Source of the DNA: Lachnospiraceae bacterium
GTDB taxonomy: Bacteria; Bacillota; Clostridia; Lachnospirales; Lachnospiraceae
Direction: 5' to 3'
NCBI GenBank assembly: GCA_003520205.1
Contig: DOVG01000103.1
Coordinates: 1-12,814, forward strand
DNA length: 12,814 nucleotides
In this document: one piece after another, positions 1-6,920 of the stretch
Layout: every line of letters begins with the position of its first letter
How positions within the stretch are numbered: position 1 is the first letter of the stretch
Translations under genes and position numbers: made by a program
The notes under the pieces: model-generated
The model's database searches: none
Told to the model about the DNA's origin: nothing
Seen by the model: the letters and a program-made list of their open reading frames with translations, nothing else

Positions 1-3000
1 CTTTGTATCCTTCTCGTCCTTAATACTAAAGATAGTCTTCTCTATTTCATCTACCTTTACAGGATTTGATGGAGATATATCATTTTTATCACGAGTGATA
101 TCAGGCGTTGTTGTAGGTTCCGTTGTAGGTTCTGTTGTTGGTCCTGTTGTAGGTTCTGTTGTTGGTCCTGTTGTAGGTCCTGTTGTTGGTTCTGTTGTTG
201 GTTCTGTTGTTGGTTCCGTTGTAGGGACTACTGAAGTTTCCTGTTTTTCATACATATAAGTATATGTTATATCTTTAGTAATTTCAGTAGTTGTATCCGG
301 AATAATATCCCACGCTCCTTCTTTGTAGCCGTCAGAAGGTTTGGTTCCAACTGCAGGTATATTATCTGCCGAAAGCTTTAAAACATCTCCTTCAAAGCCC
401 TCTATCTTTACAACCTTGTCCTTTGTCTCTCCGTCATCCCATGAACCATTTACCACCTTGAAGTTTACTGTGGTTGTTACCGAAGCCAGTTCTTCAGAGA
501 ACTGAACCTTCTTATAGCTAAGTTCCTTTTTCTCTTCGCTGATTGGGATTAATGATTTGCCATTTTTGCCTTCTGTATCTGTCCAGCCTGCTCCGAGAAT
601 AGCGTTTACAACTTTGCCCTCGATGGCCTGTACTGAGCCTGTGGCGTTAACTTCCCCAGCTTTGATACTAATTATATTGTCACAAAAGATACCTGTTTCA
701 TCGCCCTGAGCCTGGATTGTTCCTTCTCCAGCAAGTGAAACGTTGCCTGACTCACATAAGATTCCTGTTTTACCGCCCTGAGCCTGGATTGTTCCATTAC
801 TTGTAATGGTCAGATTTCCAACAGCTTTTACGCCTACTCCGTTATCACCTATACCTTTAGCAGTCACTGTTCCTTCGGAGATATTAATGCTGACGTTACC
901 AAACATATGAATGCCAACCTCTCCTTTTGCTTCTACCTTACCGCCTTTGACAATAACGTCACCATAAGTGTAGATACCGTTCTTCTTAGCATCTACATAC
1001 AAACCTCCGCTTTCTATAGTTATATCCCCTACAGAATATATGGCATTGGATCCATCTTTAGAACAGGATACCTGCAAAGCATTTTTCCCTGAAAATCTAA
1101 GAGCACCTTTAGACGATTTAATACCATAGCTACCGCCAGGTACTATAAAACAATTCCCTACCACTTCAATTTTCAGCTCAGCGTCGCCGGTATACTCTAT
1201 AGCCGGATCCTTACCGGCATAGGCATATCCATTCAGCGTGAGTGTATTATTGTCCGCATCATATTTCACCTTGCAATCGGAATCACCAAACACATTGCCT
1301 GCGTTTATGTCCGTCACCTTCTTGCCACCTACCTTAAGTGGATATTCAATTTTAAACGGTTCACCTGCATACACTTCTATCGGTTCAGGACAGTATCTCT
1401 CATCAACCTTTCCGTCCACAACTCGATACAATTTGTAATAATATTTTTCGTCTTTTGTTATGTTACTGTCCGTGTAGCTATTAACAGATGATTTAAGACT
1501 GGCAATCTTAGTATATGTTCCATTAGACTTTTGGCTTCTTCTTAATTCATAGCCGCTAACACCCTTTACTGCATTCCACGAAAGATTAACACTTTTATAA
1601 TCCGAACCTGCAACAGCTGCAAGGCTAGGCATATCAACCGTCTGCGCTCCGATACACCAGTTGCCGCAGAAATTTTTTTTATTATCATTCCATGTCCAGC
1701 CATCATTTAGAAAACTCTGACCTTCTGCACCACAACCAGCATCCATAGTACAAATATCTGATGACGAAAATAGTCCCGGTTCTAAATCAACTGTCCCTCC
1801 ATCAAGTTCAACAATAACAGAATAACGCTCTCCCTTGTTTAATATAACCGGTGCATCCAGGTCTATTGTATAAGTACCCTTAAATGGTATGGTACCTTGT
1901 TGTCTGGAAGCAAGAATACCCGAATCCGGATCGGCGCCTTCATTTAGTCCACGATATATTTCAACCGTATATCCTTCTCCTCCGTAAGGTACACTACCCA
2001 TTAATACATTAAATGAAATCGATTCAAGTACTTCTTTATCTGAAGTACTATTTGCAACAAAAACATTGGCCGCTTTGTATCCAGAACCCGAATAACTACT
2101 TATTCCACAATACTGTGTATTATAATAATAATTATTATCTTTCCATTCATTCTTATCCTGAAGCTTAAAAGCATAGGCAGACTCTGCAAGGCTCTTATCG
2201 CAATATGACAGCCAAAAATATGTATCGTAACCGAATTTAGGCGTAGTTGTTGATTCCCAGCTGTTTCGGACCAGCCATGCTCCATTTGTCTCAGGAGTAT
2301 TATGAAAATTACTTTTGGGATAATTGTCATCCCAGCCAACAATCGCTATTGCATGATTAATATCTTTCTTCACAGGCTCATAGAAACAGTTATTTTCATA
2401 ATTAAACTCAAGACCATAAATATTTGAAATACCATCCGTTGCATGGAACGTTGCATAAACTCCGCCATATTCTTTTATGTACCGCTTAACTATATCCGGA
2501 TTCTCTTTGATGTTGATTATATAACAGTTCTCAAGACGCTGCTCATCACTGTACGTAGTAGTTTTATTCCAATACACTTTAGGTGAAATAGGCTTTGTAT
2601 CACTTGACTTATTAGTAGGATATGGTGCGGTGCTTTCTGAAGCAAAACCTCTCCATCTCATAAGAGCCTGTGCGGCCTCACCAGCATTTCCCCCCCTCAT
2701 AAGTATGGCTATCTCATCATCATCAGTAATATTACTACAGTTAACCCCGCTATCTTCAAAGGTTAAAGTATCGCCTGATTCCGCATCCGATATCATATGT
2801 GGTTCACCATACCCAAGGGTATATCTGGCAAGATGCCTCTCACTATAATCAACATTATCCCTGTCAGCACCTTGCTGATTAATCGCGTATAATTCTGCAA
2901 GTGCAACACAGGCATGTGCCCAACATGTTCCATAAGGAGACTGATTCCTTGATGGCGGAGCATATTTTTTGAGATGTTCTAAAATAGCAGTCTGAGTATA

Positions 3001-3312
3001 ACAGCTTGCCGGATATGCACTTTCTATTTCACCTGTCGGCACATATTTTGATTTATCATTATGAAGCAATTCATCGTCTTCATCGTCTGACTCACTATTA
3101 ATTAACTCATCGACTTTCTCAACTGTTAAGGAGTCATCAGCCACAGGAACATTTTCATCCCATGGCATAGAAATATTACCACCTCCATATTCTTCAGTCG
3201 AATCAGTCGTTTCTGCTTTAACACTAGCCACTCCAAAATTAGCAGTCATCAAACCAGCCAATAATACCGTTGCCATTAAACATGCCTTAACTTGTTTCAA
3301 TTTTTTCTTCAT
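1..3312 (-). CDS. Secreted C1 (papain-like) cysteine peptidase with lectin-like, Fn3 and beta-helix modules (3' end outside window)
   Basis: The frame is open for 1104 codons from ATG 3312 to the left edge, so the C-terminus is missing. GGGGAGGGA lies just upstream of the ATG. A signal peptide (basic start, hydrophobic residues 11-29, VKA cleavage near 33) is followed by an acidic propeptide-like stretch (about 34-104). The peptidase domain (about 105-370) has oxyanion Gln124 and Cys130 in QSPYGTCWAHA, His320 in NHAIAIVGWDD and Asn350 in VRNSWE, so the papain triad is complete. A beta-rich segment (about 380-560) resembles the lectin-like domain that follows clostridial C1 peptidases. Then come an Fn3 module (about 562-640), short Gly-rich beta-helix-like repeats with GNVSI/GTIQAQG motifs (about 685-900), a repeat-type beta domain ending in ITYTYMYEK (about 940-1022) and ten PTT(E/G) linker units. 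It probably acts outside the cell or on the wall, cleaving proteins or peptides. The substrate and any C-terminal anchor cannot be seen. Confidence 0.93.
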   Translation of the reverse strand, partial: MKKKLKQVKACLMATVLLAGLMTANFGVASVKAETTDSTEEYGGGNISMPWDENVPVADDSLTVEKVDELINSESDDEDDELLHNDKSKYVPTGEIESAYPASCYTQTAILEHLKKYAPPSRNQSPYGTCWAHACVALAELYAINQQGADRDNVDYSERHLARYTLGYGEPHMISDAESGDTLTFEDSGVNCSNITDDDEIAILMRGGNAGEAAQALMRWRGFASESTAPYPTNKSSDTKPISPKVYWNKTTTYSDEQRLENCYIINIKENPDIVKRYIKEYGGVYATFHATDGISNIYGLEFNYENNCFYEPVKKDINHAIAIVGWDDNYPKSNFHNTPETNGAWLVRNSWESTTTPKFGYDTYFWLSYCDKSLAESAYAFKLQDKNEWKDNNYYYNTQYCGISSYSGSGYKAANVFVANSTSDKEVLESISFNVLMGSVPYGGEGYTVEIYRGLNEGADPDSGILASRQQGTIPFKGTYTIDLDAPVILNKGERYSVIVELDGGTVDLEPGLFSSSDICTMDAGCGAEGQSFLNDGWTWNDNKKNFCGNWCIGAQTVDMPSLAAVAGSDYKSVNLSWNAVKGVSGYELRRSQKSNGTYTKIASLKSSVNSYTDSNITKDEKYYYKLYRVVDGKVDERYCPEPIEVYAGEPFKIEYPLKVGGKKVTDINAGNVFGDSDCKVKYDADNNTLTLNGYAYAGKDPAIEYTGDAELKIEVVGNCFIVPGGSYGIKSSKGALRFSGKNALQVSCSKDGSNAIYSVGDITIESGGLYVDAKKNGIYTYGDVIVKGGKVEAKGEVGIHMFGNVSINISEGTVTAKGIGDNGVGVKAVGNLTITSNGTIQAQGGKTGILCESGNVSLAGEGTIQAQGDETGIFCDNIISIKAGEVNATGSVQAIEGKVVNAILGAGWTDTEGKNGKSLIPISEEKKELSYKKVQFSEELASVTTTVNFKVVNGSWDDGETKDKVVKIEGFEGDVLKLSADNIPAVGTKPSDGYKEGAWDIIPDTTTEITKDITYTYMYEKQETSVVPTTEPTTEPTTEPTTGPTTGPTTEPTTGPTTEPTTEPTTTPDITRDKNDISPSNPVKVDEIEKTIFSIKDEKDTK
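106..225 (-). repeat. Tandem 12-bp repeat encoding ten PTT(E/G/T) units
   Basis: Ten consecutive 12-bp units encode PTTE, PTTE, PTTE, PTTG, PTTG, PTTE, PTTG, PTTE, PTTE and PTTT (residues 1030-1069 of the peptidase). Pro/Thr-rich runs of this kind are usually extended, often glycosylated linkers in secreted proteins. Near-identical units make the copy number prone to slippage. Confidence 0.95.
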
Positions 3313-3349
3313 TGAATCCCTCCCCTATTCATCAATCAAAAATAAAATA

Positions 3350-3378
3350 TATATAAATATGTGCTAATAACTTCTCAA
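3350..3378 (-). promoter_or_regulatory. Predicted promoter of the C1 peptidase gene
   Basis: On the minus strand, TTGAGA (3378-3373) is separated by 17 nt from TATATA (3355-3350), with a start predicted near 3343. This leaves a leader of about 30 nt carrying the GGGGAGGGA ribosome binding site. The -35 is one base from consensus and the -10 is weaker. The AT-rich region has other imperfect boxes. Confidence 0.45.
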
Positions 3379-3544
3379 GTACTATCTATATAAATTTACA
3401 TAGCTACATAAGTCTTCTATTATCATATATCCAATCATATAACACTCTGAAAGCTCATATAATGCCTTTAAATTGAATTTATGACAATTTATACATAATC
3501 TAATCAAGATTGATATATGAGCCTATTACAGCGTATATGATATT
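3379..3544. other. AT-rich intergenic stretch, no gene seen
   Basis: The 3313-3686 interval between the peptidase and the tRNA holds the predicted promoter and the tRNA terminator listed separately. The rest is AT-rich with stops in all frames and no ribosome binding site. A separated inverted repeat, GCTCATAT (3453-3460) with ATATGAGC (3515-3522), is visible but is too far apart and too simple to interpret. Confidence 0.6.
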
Positions 3545-3575
3545 AAAAAAAAATAGCAGATAATTAATCTACTAT
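3545..3575 (-). terminator. Rho-independent terminator after tRNA-Leu
   Basis: On the minus strand, ATAGTAGAT (3575-3567) pairs with ATCTGCTAT (3561-3553) around a 5-nt loop, with one G-U pair. A run of T follows (A run 3545-3553 on the plus strand). It lies about 110 nt past the tRNA and would end its transcript before the peptidase promoter. Confidence 0.8.
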
Positions 3576-3686
3576 CCTTAGGAATAAGCCACCACCTTAC
3601 ACTTACTCCTTTCAATATTTTGATTACCTCAGTGATTACTTTTTGATCTGACCTCTCAGAAATCAACTATTTACTAAGGTTACGTG

Positions 3687-3770
3687 TGCGGGAGATGGGA
3701 CTTGAACCCACACGACGTTGCCATCACTAGATCCTTAGTCTAGCCTGTCTGCCAATTCCAGCACTCCCGC
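3687..3770 (-). tRNA. tRNA-Leu, anticodon AAG
   Basis: This is an 84-nt class II tRNA. The acceptor arms GCGGGAG (3770-3764) and CTCCCGC (3694-3688) pair perfectly, with discriminator A at 3687. The D arm has GGAATTGGCAGAC, which is typical of tRNA-Leu. The anticodon stem CTAGA/TCTAG encloses the loop CTAAGGA, giving positions 34-36 = AAG (codon CUU). A long variable arm and GGTTCAAGTCC T-arm follow. CCA is not encoded. The A34 anticodon would be expected to need deamination to inosine. Confidence 0.95.
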
Positions 3771-3813
3771 TTAATATTATTTTATTACGTGTACTCTCAC
3801 ACGCGACTTGTAT

Positions 3814-3842
3814 ATAATACCACTGTAATTCTTTTTTGTCAA
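3814..3842 (-). promoter_or_regulatory. Strong promoter of tRNA-Leu
   Basis: A perfect -35 TTGACA (3842-3837), a 17-nt spacer and -10 TATTAT (3819-3814) point at the tRNA. The predicted start near 3806 lies about 35 nt before the mature 5' end. It shows that the tRNA has its own transcription unit, separate from rplT upstream. Confidence 0.85.
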
Positions 3843-3861
3843 CAAAAAATATAAAATAATT

Positions 3862-3896
3862 AATAAAAAATAACCTCACATAATGCAAGGTTATCT
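3862..3896 (-). terminator. Rho-independent terminator of the infC-rpmI-rplT operon
   Basis: On the minus strand, ATAACCT (3894-3888) pairs with AGGTTAT (3876-3870), and a T-rich tract follows. It begins about 30 nt after the rplT stop codon. Confidence 0.85.
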
Positions 3897-3925
3897 TTTA
3901 TTACTATATTTATATCTAAAAGATA

Positions 3926-4282
3926 TTATGCAAGTGCTGCCTTAGCAACTTCTACAAGCTTTGTAAATCCTTCAGGATCACTTATTGCTATCTCTGAAAG
4001 AACCTTACGGTTCATATCTACACCAGCTACCTTAAGACCATGCATAAGCTGGCTGTATGATATATCATTCAGTCTTGCAGCTGCATTAATACGAGCAATC
4101 CAGAGCTTACGGAAATCTCTCTTACGCTCTTTACGACCTGCGAATGCAGAAGCCTGTGCTCTCATTACTGACTGCTTTGCAACTCTATACTGCTTACTTC
4201 TGGATCCACGATAACCCTTAGCAGCCTTTAATACTTTATTATGCTTTTTCTTGGCATTAGCGCCACCTTTAATTCTTGCCAT
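3926..4282 (-). CDS. rplT: 50S ribosomal protein L20
   Basis: This is a 118-aa protein of the usual L20 length. It begins MARIKGG and carries the Lys/Arg-rich family signature AKGYRGSRSKQYRVAKQSV, then the globular C-terminal half with LHGLKVAGVDMNRKVLSEIA (read here as LMHGLKVAG). L20 binds 23S rRNA early in large-subunit assembly and, in Firmicutes, also represses its own operon. ATG 4282 is chosen because GGAGG lies 8 nt upstream. A longer in-frame TTG start at 4297 would place that ribosome binding site inside the coding region. It is the last gene of the operon, 79 nt after rpmI. Confidence 0.98.
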   Translation of the reverse strand: MARIKGGANAKKKHNKVLKAAKGYRGSRSKQYRVAKQSVMRAQASAFAGRKERKRDFRKLWIARINAAARLNDISYSQLMHGLKVAGVDMNRKVLSEIAISDPEGFTKLVEVAKAALA

Positions 4283-4302
4283 TTTTTTATCCTCCAATCA
4301 TA

Positions 4303-4353
4303 TTCCCAACGGGAACAACCAATTATTATTCTGATAATATTACGGGTAATATT
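4303..4353 (-). other. Two small hairpins in the rpmI-rplT spacer
   Basis: AATATTAC/GTAATATT (4336-4353) and TTCCC/GGGAA (4303-4315) are perfect short hairpins, and the second lies just before the rplT ribosome binding site. No T tract follows, so they are not terminators. They may protect or space the mRNA, or tune rplT translation; this is inference. Confidence 0.5.
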
Positions 4354-4361
4354 CTTAAATC

Positions 4362-4559
4362 TTACAGATATGGAAGAATCTTTTTCATATTCTTCTCATT
4401 TGTCTTATCAGTTATAGTTGCTTTTCTAAGATTTCTCTTTCTCTTAGTTGTTTTCTTTGTAAGGATATGGCTCTTGTAAGCCTTATTTCTTTTAAGCTTT
4501 CCTGTACCTGTAACCTTGAAGCGCTTTGCAGCAGCTCTTTTTGTCTTTAACTTTGGCAT
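4362..4559 (-). CDS. rpmI: 50S ribosomal protein L35
   Basis: This 65-aa very basic protein matches L35 in full: MPKLKTKRAAAKRFKVTGTGK at the N-terminus, a central KRNKAYKSHILTKKTTKRKRNLRK, and a short tail ending in LPYL. It is a small protein of the large ribosomal subunit. ATG 4559 is preceded by a GGAGG ribosome binding site. Its place between infC and rplT is the classical order. No truncation is seen. Confidence 0.98.
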   Translation of the reverse strand: MPKLKTKRAAAKRFKVTGTGKLKRNKAYKSHILTKKTTKRKRNLRKATITDKTNEKNMKKILPYL

Positions 4560-4582
4560 TATTATTTCCTCCTTTTTATACG

Positions 4583-4602
4583 ATTTCGATGTTTATCGAA
4601 AT
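4583..4602 (-). other. 8-bp hairpin in the infC-rpmI spacer
   Basis: ATTTCGAT and ATCGAAAT are a perfect inverted repeat around GTTT, between the infC stop codon and the rpmI ribosome binding site. There is no T tract. It may separate translation of the two genes or act in mRNA decay; the sequence alone does not decide. Confidence 0.5.
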
Positions 4603-4610
4603 ATTATGCA

Positions 4611-5117
4611 TTATTTATTTTTTGCAGCAAGAAACATAGTCATGCTTCTTCCTTCAAACTTAGCAGCTTTATCTATAACAGAAACATCTGAAAGTTTTTC
4701 AGCAAAATCATCAAGTATAGGCTTATTCTGATTCACATACGCAAGCTCGCGTCCTCTGAATCTAAGTGTTACCTTAACACGATTTCCCTTAGCAAGGAAT
4801 TTTCTAGCCTGACTGATTTTGGTATTGAGATCATTTTCTTCGATATTTGGAGATAATCTAACCTCTTTAATCTCAACAGTCTTCTGCTTTTTCTTAGCTT
4901 CCTTCTCTTTACGAGATATCTCGTAACGGAATTTGCCATAATCTATTATCTTGCATACAGGTGGATTCGCATTTGGCGAAACTCTTACAAGGTCTAAACC
5001 TGCTTCTTCAGCAGCTTTTCTTGCATCCTGAACGCTCATAACTCCCAGCTGATTTCCTTCAGATCCTATAACTCTTACTTCCTTATCACGAATCTGTTCA
5101 TTAATTAAATAGTCTAT
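4611..5117 (-). CDS. infC: Translation initiation factor IF-3, predicted AUA start
   Basis: The protein is about 168 aa and covers both IF3 domains. The N-domain begins INEQIRDKEVRVIG and includes the GLDLVRVSPNANPPVCKIIDYGKFRYE signature (in two parts). The C-domain carries KEVRLSPNIEENDLNTK and ARKFLAKGNRVKVTLRFRGRE. IF3 binds the 30S subunit, keeps it apart from 50S and checks start codon-initiator tRNA pairing. No ATG, GTG or TTG lies at a sensible place. GGAGGG (5130-5125) is followed after 7 nt by ATA (5117-5115), which gives MDYLINEQIRDKE. The frame runs up to an ATG at 5192, but that route would cross the leader terminator and has no ribosome binding site. It is first in the operon and is probably controlled both by transcript attenuation and by its unusual start. 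Confidence 0.95.
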   Translation of the reverse strand: MDYLINEQIRDKEVRVIGSEGNQLGVMSVQDARKAAEEAGLDLVRVSPNANPPVCKIIDYGKFRYEISRKEKEAKKKQKTVEIKEVRLSPNIEENDLNTKISQARKFLAKGNRVKVTLRFRGRELAYVNQNKPILDDFAEKLSDVSVIDKAAKFEGRSMTMFLAAKNK

Positions 5118-5130
5118 TGCTTTACCCTCC

Positions 5131-5360
5131 GCATAAAAAAAGATATCACAGAAGTGATACCCACAAAAATAACAGTACACAACATGTCGCATCTATAGTA
5201 TAATAACTATGTATACATAAATGTAACACATCACATAATATGACCACTAATAAGTCATAACTGATATTCGACCCGACTGCTCTATTGGCTGTCCCAGGTG
5301 AGAGTGGATACCCTACTTCATTTTATAAGCAACTGTATGTTTGCTTAAACAACATACAGT
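5131..5360 (-). ncRNA. Attenuator leader of infC-rpmI-rplT (L20-leader type)
   Basis: About 230 nt separate the predicted promoter from the infC ribosome binding site and hold no credible gene. The minus strand can form several hairpins: CTGTATGTT/AACATACAG (5359-5333), TATGAC/GTCATA within 5238-5262, ATAGT/ACTAT near 5191-5208, and a final terminator (5161-5135). In Firmicutes this operon carries the L20 leader, where L20 binding favours termination. Position, length and terminal hairpin fit, but I could not check the family's conserved core. Confidence 0.65.
5135..5161 (-). terminator. Leader terminator (attenuator) before infC
   Basis: On the minus strand, GGTATCAC (5161-5154) pairs with GTGATATC (5149-5142) around TTCT and is followed by seven T (5141-5135). 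The infC ribosome binding site starts only 5 nt further on, so every infC transcript must pass this terminator. Confidence 0.85.
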
Positions 5361-5389
5361 AAGTTACTACATTTAACTACATTTGTCAA
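5361..5389 (-). promoter_or_regulatory. Predicted promoter of the infC operon
   Basis: A perfect -35 TTGACA (5389-5384) is followed after 17 nt by TAACTT (5366-5361), which keeps the most important -10 bases (first T, A and last T) but is otherwise weak. The A/T-rich tract just upstream could help as an UP element. The left end of the insertion sequence is 34 bp upstream of the -35. Confidence 0.5.
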
Positions 5390-5423
5390 GGAATCTTTTA
5401 AACTATTTATTTTTTTTATAAGC

Positions 5424-5440
5424 CATTTTTGATAATGTCC
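5424..5440 (+). repeat. Left terminal inverted repeat of the IS
   Basis: CATTTTTGATAATGTCC matches the reverse complement of 7123-7139 at 16 of 17 positions. A second, direct copy of its inner part, GAAAATGTCC (5456-5465), lies 25 bp further in, matching GATAATGTCC at 9 of 10. It is a likely second transposase-binding subsite. Confidence 0.85.
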
Positions 5441-5473
5441 TATTAAACCACAAATGAAAATGTCCCAATGTGG

Positions 5474-5479
5474 TATACT
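5474..5479 (+). promoter_or_regulatory. Extended -10 promoter of the transposase gene
   Basis: TATACT preceded by TGG forms an extended -10 (TGnTATACT). The hexamer 17 nt upstream (CAAATG) is a poor -35, as is common with extended -10 promoters. The predicted start is near 5486, inside the left arm of the hairpin that follows. Confidence 0.55.
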
Positions 5480-5480
5480 A

Positions 5481-5498
5481 TCCTCTCACTTGAGAGGA
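5481..5498 (+). promoter_or_regulatory. Hairpin covering the transposase ribosome binding site
   Basis: TCCTCTC (5481-5487), loop ACTT and GAGAGGA (5492-5498) pair perfectly, and the right arm contains most of the AGGAGG ribosome binding site. A read-through transcript would fold and hide the site. A transcript starting near 5486 lacks most of the left arm and would leave it open. Confidence 0.65.
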
Positions 5499-5502
5499 GG
5501 AT

Positions 5503-6918
5503 ATGATGAGGAGAATTGACTTAAATATGGATGAACAAAAGAAGTATGAAGTAGTAAAACGACTTGTAGACGAAGGAGGAAACAAGAATCGAGCTGCACT
5601 CTCTCTTGGAATAACCAGGAGACACCTTAACCGCTTGATTAATGCTTATAAGGAAAATGGTAAAGCTGCTTTCTCGCACGGCAATAAAGGTAGAAAACCT
5701 GTATCAACTATACCTGATAAAACACGACATGAAGTTCTTAGTTTATACGAAAATAAGTATTATGATGCTAATTTCACACATTTCACCGAACTGCTTGATA
5801 AAAATGAGGATATCCACCTTTCCGTATCAACTGTAGCATCAATACTTGAAGCAGAATACATCTTATCTCCACGCGTCACAAAAGCTAAAAAGAAAAGAAT
5901 AAAAAAACAACTGGAAGCAGATAAGAAAGCTGCAAAAACCAAGAAGGAAGTAGAGCAGATTCAGAATAATCTTGTCGCAGTTGAAGATGCTCATTCACGG
6001 CGTCCAAGATGTGCTTACTTCGGAGAACTGGAACAAATGGATGCGTCTCCATTCCAATGGTTCGGTACAGGAAAAACAACTCTTCATATCGCTGTAGACG
6101 ATGCTACCGGAAGAATTACCGGTGCTTTCTTTGATAAGCAAGAAACTTTAAAGGGTTATTACAATGTTTATTATCAGATACTCAAAAGATATGGAATACC
6201 TTATAAGTTTTTTACAGACCGACGCACTGTATTCACCTATAAAAAGAAAAACTCCCCCGACATCGGAGAAGATACTTGCACACAGTTTGCTTACGCCTGC
6301 AAACAACTAGGAACCAGTATTGAATACAGTAGCATACCTCAGGCTAAAGGCCGCGTAGAAAGAATGTTTCAAACTTTGCAGTCACGACTGCCAATCGAGT
6401 TACGACTGGCAGGCATAACTGATATAGACTCAGCAAACGAATTCCTAGACTCCTACATCGACGAATTCAACGCTAAGTTTGCTCTACCCGTTGATAGTAT
6501 CAAATCTGTATTTGAAACGCAACCAGATGATGAAAAAATCAATCTTACTCTTGCAACAATAACTGAGCGACAGGTCGACAGCGGTCATTGTATCAGTTAC
6601 TTTAGTAAGCATTACAAGATGATTGATAAATACGGAATGCAAGCTCATTACTTAAGAGGAACAAAAGTAATGGTCATAAAAGCTTTCGATCAAAAAATGT
6701 ATTGTTGCGTCAACGACAAATATATCTACGCGTTAGAAGAAGTACCTATACGCGAAAATGAATCTAAAGACTTTGATACTGAGTTTAAACTCGAAAAAAT
6801 AGAACCGAAAAAGAGATATATTCCACCGATGAATCATCCTTGGAGAAGCCAGACATTTATGAGATTTGTATTATCTCAACAACATCATCTTTTTGATAAT
6901 CTTGAAGCTTGTATGTAG
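5503..6918 (+). CDS. DDE (integrase-core) transposase, IS1202/ISNCY-like
   Basis: This intact 471-aa protein has the layout of IS1202-type transposases. It has an N-terminal helix-turn-helix (about 10-60, with SLGITRRHLNRLINAYKENG), a basic linker with a probable coiled coil (125-158, very Lys-rich), then an RNase H-like catalytic core. The likely DDE residues are Asp180 (ELEQMDAS), Asp239 (KFFTDRRTVF) and Glu286 (QAKGRVERMFQTLQ). The C-terminal part (about 355-471) is a beta-rich domain with a basic stretch KKRYIPP. It cuts and joins the ends of its own element. AGGAGG precedes two adjacent ATGs (5503, 5506). The second is better spaced (5 nt) and is probably used, so the annotated start may be one codon long. 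No frameshift or lost catalytic residue is visible, so it may be active. Confidence 0.93.
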   Translation: MMRRIDLNMDEQKKYEVVKRLVDEGGNKNRAALSLGITRRHLNRLINAYKENGKAAFSHGNKGRKPVSTIPDKTRHEVLSLYENKYYDANFTHFTELLDKNEDIHLSVSTVASILEAEYILSPRVTKAKKKRIKKQLEADKKAAKTKKEVEQIQNNLVAVEDAHSRRPRCAYFGELEQMDASPFQWFGTGKTTLHIAVDDATGRITGAFFDKQETLKGYYNVYYQILKRYGIPYKFFTDRRTVFTYKKKNSPDIGEDTCTQFAYACKQLGTSIEYSSIPQAKGRVERMFQTLQSRLPIELRLAGITDIDSANEFLDSYIDEFNAKFALPVDSIKSVFETQPDDEKINLTLATITERQVDSGHCISYFSKHYKMIDKYGMQAHYLRGTKVMVIKAFDQKMYCCVNDKYIYALEEVPIRENESKDFDTEFKLEKIEPKKRYIPPMNHPWRSQTFMRFVLSQQHHLFDNLEACM

Positions 6919-6920
6919 AT

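Noticed and set aside
106..225. Short tandem units suggesting a CRISPR or regulatory repeat
   Set aside because: The 12-bp units are back to back with no spacers and keep the reading frame as PTT(E/G) codons, so they are a protein linker.
907..2848. Plus- and minus-strand ORFs of 60-80 aa at 907-1092, 1238-1438, 2100-2342 and 2630-2848
   Set aside because: They lie in other frames within the continuous peptidase gene, which has catalytic motifs and domain patterns along its length; these are shadows.
3453..3522. GCTCATAT...ATATGAGC inverted repeat as an element boundary
   Set aside because: The arms are only 8 bp, AT-rich and 54 bp apart, with no gene or duplication between them; chance is enough.
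4283..4297. Five extra residues at the start of L20 from a TTG
   Set aside because: The extension contains the ribosome binding site of the ATG at 4282, and L20 proteins begin with MARIKGG or similar.
5118..5192. A 25-residue N-terminal extension of IF3 starting at ATG 5192
   Set aside because: It would be translated through the leader terminator and the GGAGGG site, has no ribosome binding site of its own, and does not look like IF3.
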